Part shown: positions 6,163-6,208 of the stretch, one piece after another
Numbering within the stretch: the stretch's first letter is position 1
Layout: each line of letters begins with the position of its first letter
NCBI GenBank assembly: GCA_937950105.1
Contig: CALFEM010000464.1
Span: 1-6,208, forward strand
Direction: 5' to 3'
DNA: 6,208 bases
Source of the DNA: an uncultured Alphaproteobacteria bacterium
GTDB taxonomy: Bacteria; Pseudomonadota; Alphaproteobacteria; Rhizobiales; Hyphomicrobiaceae
Program-made: the position numbers and the translations under genes
Notes under the pieces: model-generated
The model's database searches: none
Told to the model about the DNA's origin: nothing
The model's input: the letters and a program-made list of their open reading frames with translations, nothing else

Positions 6163-6208
6163 AGATCGGAAGAGCGTCGTGTAGGGAAAGAGTGTAGATC
6201 TCGGTGGT
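6163..6208 (+). other. Illumina TruSeq adapter contamination at the sequence end
   Basis: From 6163 the sequence reads AGATCGGAAGAGCGTCGTGT and continues without mismatch, as I remember it, along the reverse complement of the Illumina TruSeq universal adapter to the last base: 46 bases covering the read-2 trimming sequence and the start of the P5 segment (ending GATCTCGGTGGT). It is synthetic, not genomic. It should be trimmed, and nothing should be annotated across it. Confidence 0.98.

Overview
The window reads as a chromosomal fragment from a GC-rich alphaproteobacterium, most likely of the order Hyphomicrobiales. This rests on protein resemblance: the Pol I, the short TrmO, and the phosphoesterase plus GT4 glycosyltransferase pair all look like those of rhizobia and relatives. 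The genus cannot be named from the sequence. I see no mobile element, CRISPR array or rRNA. Most of the window is ordinary core genome.

Minus strand, left to right: a GT4 glycosyltransferase (61-1092) lies directly downstream of a calcineurin-like phosphoesterase (1092-1868). Their stop and start codons share one base, so they form an operon transcribed right to left. The phosphoesterase is of the kind databases label UDP-2,3-diacylglucosamine diphosphatase. The pairing fits the plcP-agt lipid-remodelling cassette: PlcP would split phospholipids to diacylglycerol, and Agt would add sugar to it, sparing phosphate. A PhoB-box-like direct repeat 74 bases upstream of the first gene (1943-1960) supports this, but it is inferred, not proven. 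A tRNA-Arg(CCG) gene (2172-2248) follows on the same strand, with its own likely promoter at 2284-2312.

Plus strand: trmO (2417-2896), a tRNA-Thr t6A37 methyltransferase, is followed after 72 bases by polA (2969-6016), a three-domain DNA polymerase I of 1015 residues. polA has a -10-like TATAGT eight bases before its ATG and no Shine-Dalgarno sequence, so it is probably transcribed leaderless. Its 5' nuclease and polymerase active sites are intact. The 3'-5' exonuclease domain has lost two of its four metal-binding acidic residues and a conserved asparagine, so proofreading is probably absent.

Right end: about 146 bases follow polA, with a possible start of another gene at 6135. The last 46 bases (6163-6208) are Illumina TruSeq adapter and not genomic DNA. 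The true genomic sequence stops at about 6162, and the window probably ends at a contig end.
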